Assembly: GCA_043721235.1 (NCBI GenBank)
Contig: JAYSRE010000146.1
Coordinates: forward strand, 1 to 28,890
Length of the DNA stretch: 28,890 nt
Source: JAAFIP01 sp043721235
GTDB taxonomy: Bacteria; Pseudomonadota; Gammaproteobacteria; Burkholderiales; Burkholderiaceae_C
Direction: 5' to 3'
A program made the translations under genes and the position numbers. Positions within the stretch are counted from its first letter, which is position 1; each line of letters starts with the position of its first letter. Under the pieces are notes generated by a model, which ran no database searches, had not been told where the DNA came from, and worked only from the letters and a program-made list of their open reading frames with translations. This document shows positions 28,171 through 28,890 of this stretch, piece by piece.

Positions 28171-28890
28171 AAAAACTCGTAGCAGGCAACTGGAAAATGA
28201 ACGGCAGCCTAGCCGCCAACCAAGCTTTGGTTGAAGCTATTTTGCGTGGTGCACCATCGACGGTATGCGATGTGGCGCTGTGCGTGCCAGCGCCATATTT
28301 AGCCCAAATTTCAATGCATTTAAGTGCTGTCGCCCAAGGAAATGCTGCAAAGTCTGCTATTAATTTAGGATCTCAGGACATTTCTAGTAACGCCAGCGGC
28401 GCGTACACTGGTGAGGTTTCTGGTGCCATGCTCAAAGAATTTGGTGTGCGTTACGCCATCGTTGGCCATTCTGAACGCCGCCAATACCATGGCGAAACCG
28501 ATGCGCTGGTGTCTTTGAAGACCAAGGCCGCTTTGGCCAGTGGCATTACCCCCATCGTGTGTGTAGGTGAGACCCTGGCTGAGCGCGAAGCAGGCCGCAC
28601 GGAAGAAGTAGTCAAACGCCAGTTGGCCGCCGTGGTGCACGACAACGGCCACTGCATCAGCGAGATTGTGCTTGCCTACGAGCCTGTGTGGGCTATTGGC
28701 ACAGGTAAAACCGCCACACCAGAGATGGCGCAGGCCGTGCACGCTGTGTTGCGCGCGCAACTCAAAGCTGCCAGCGCACACCCTGAGCGTGTCAAAATAT
28801 TGTACGGCGGCAGCATGAATGCTGCCAACGCTGCCGAGCTGTTGGCGCAACCTGATATTGACGGCGGTTTGATTGGCGGGGCTTCCTTAA
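28167..28890 (+). CDS. tpiA: Triosephosphate isomerase, 3' end outside the window
   Basis: The enzyme interconverts dihydroxyacetone phosphate and glyceraldehyde 3-phosphate. The frame runs from the ATG at 28167 (overlapping the previous stop by 4 bases) to the window edge, 241 codons without a stop. Catalytic residues are Lys10 (AGNWKMNG), His101 (IVGHSERR) and Glu172 (LAYEPVWAIGTGKTATP); the phosphate loop YGGSMNAANAAEL and GGLIGGASL follow. Lys-to-His spacing is 91 against 84 in E. coli, because the dispersed repeat inserts AQGNAAKSAI (56-65) in the loop before NLGSQDI. Start and coupling are clear; only the last few residues are missing. Confidence 0.97.
   Translation, partial: MKKLVAGNWKMNGSLAANQALVEAILRGAPSTVCDVALCVPAPYLAQISMHLSAVAQGNAAKSAINLGSQDISSNASGAYTGEVSGAMLKEFGVRYAIVGHSERRQYHGETDALVSLKTKAALASGITPIVCVGETLAEREAGRTEEVVKRQLAAVVHDNGHCISEIVLAYEPVWAIGTGKTATPEMAQAVHAVLRAQLKAASAHPERVKILYGGSMNAANAAELLAQPDIDGGLIGGASL
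28330..28369 (+). repeat. Dispersed palindromic repeat, copy F (in tpiA)
   Basis: It reads TCGCCCAAGGAAATGCTGCA, then AAGTCTGCTATTAATTTAGG. The central hairpin is altered (AAGTCTGC for CAAGCAGC). Translated as AQGNAAKSAINL in TpiA. Confidence 0.9.

Overview
The window looks like chromosome of a betaproteobacterium of order Burkholderiales, most likely Comamonadaceae (Rhodoferax/Polaromonas-like). The basis is protein style (SoxX, SoxC, PNPase, fused 5-oxoprolinase), gene order, and a short dispersed GC[C]CAAGGAAAT...AGCTATTA repeat of a kind I associate with that family. No rRNA, tRNA, CRISPR array, transposase or phage gene was seen, and no gene-free stretch exceeds 300 bases. The longest gaps are 24676-24939, 19500-19702 and 13686-13852, each described below.

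Layout. 1-580: end of an unrecognised gene. 607-3923, minus strand: dctP-like TRAP receptor, psuK, psuG and crcB, probably one transcript (pseudouridine breakdown plus a fluoride channel). 4070-13111, plus strand: a LysR regulator, a DUF1445 protein of the D-glutamate cyclase/YcsI type, a complete TRAP transporter (DctP, DctQ, DctM), a shrunken third DctP relic, and a fused ATP-dependent 5-oxoprolinase. Together these read as uptake of 5-oxoproline (pyroglutamate) or a related acid and conversion to glutamate. 13275-13685: a small secreted protein. 13853-21433: an ArsR-type sensor (SoxR-like) followed by soxC-D-Y-Z-A-X-B, a full periplasmic Sox system with SoxCD, expected to oxidise thiosulfate completely to sulfate. 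21478-24258: a two-domain M16 zinc peptidase. 24412-28890: rpsO, pnp, a quinone oxidoreductase and the start of tpiA, ordinary core genes.

The most unusual signal is in the repeats. A ~40-50 bp element occurs six times in one orientation, and four copies lie inside open reading frames in the same frame (peptide AQGNAA..AI): the soxD linker, the soxA signal peptide, the soxX signal peptide and tpiA. A fifth copy in the pnp leader is open in the same frame, and a sixth forms the 3' end of crcB on the other strand. This resembles the protein-coding palindromic elements known from Rickettsia. A second, larger inverted repeat (arms ~40 nt built of GGACGCGAAGG-like units) occurs twice in the sox cluster; one copy is swallowed by the 5' end of soxD. 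A third palindromic element lies between pnp and the oxidoreductase, and that oxidoreductase carries an apparent extra segment containing a perfect palindrome.

Regulatory RNA and DNA structure is also visible: a perfect 8-8-8 operator directly in front of soxR, a T-N11-A dyad in front of the DUF1445 gene, a candidate S15-binding leader on rpsO, a strong rpsO terminator, and a well-formed hairpin in the pnp leader.
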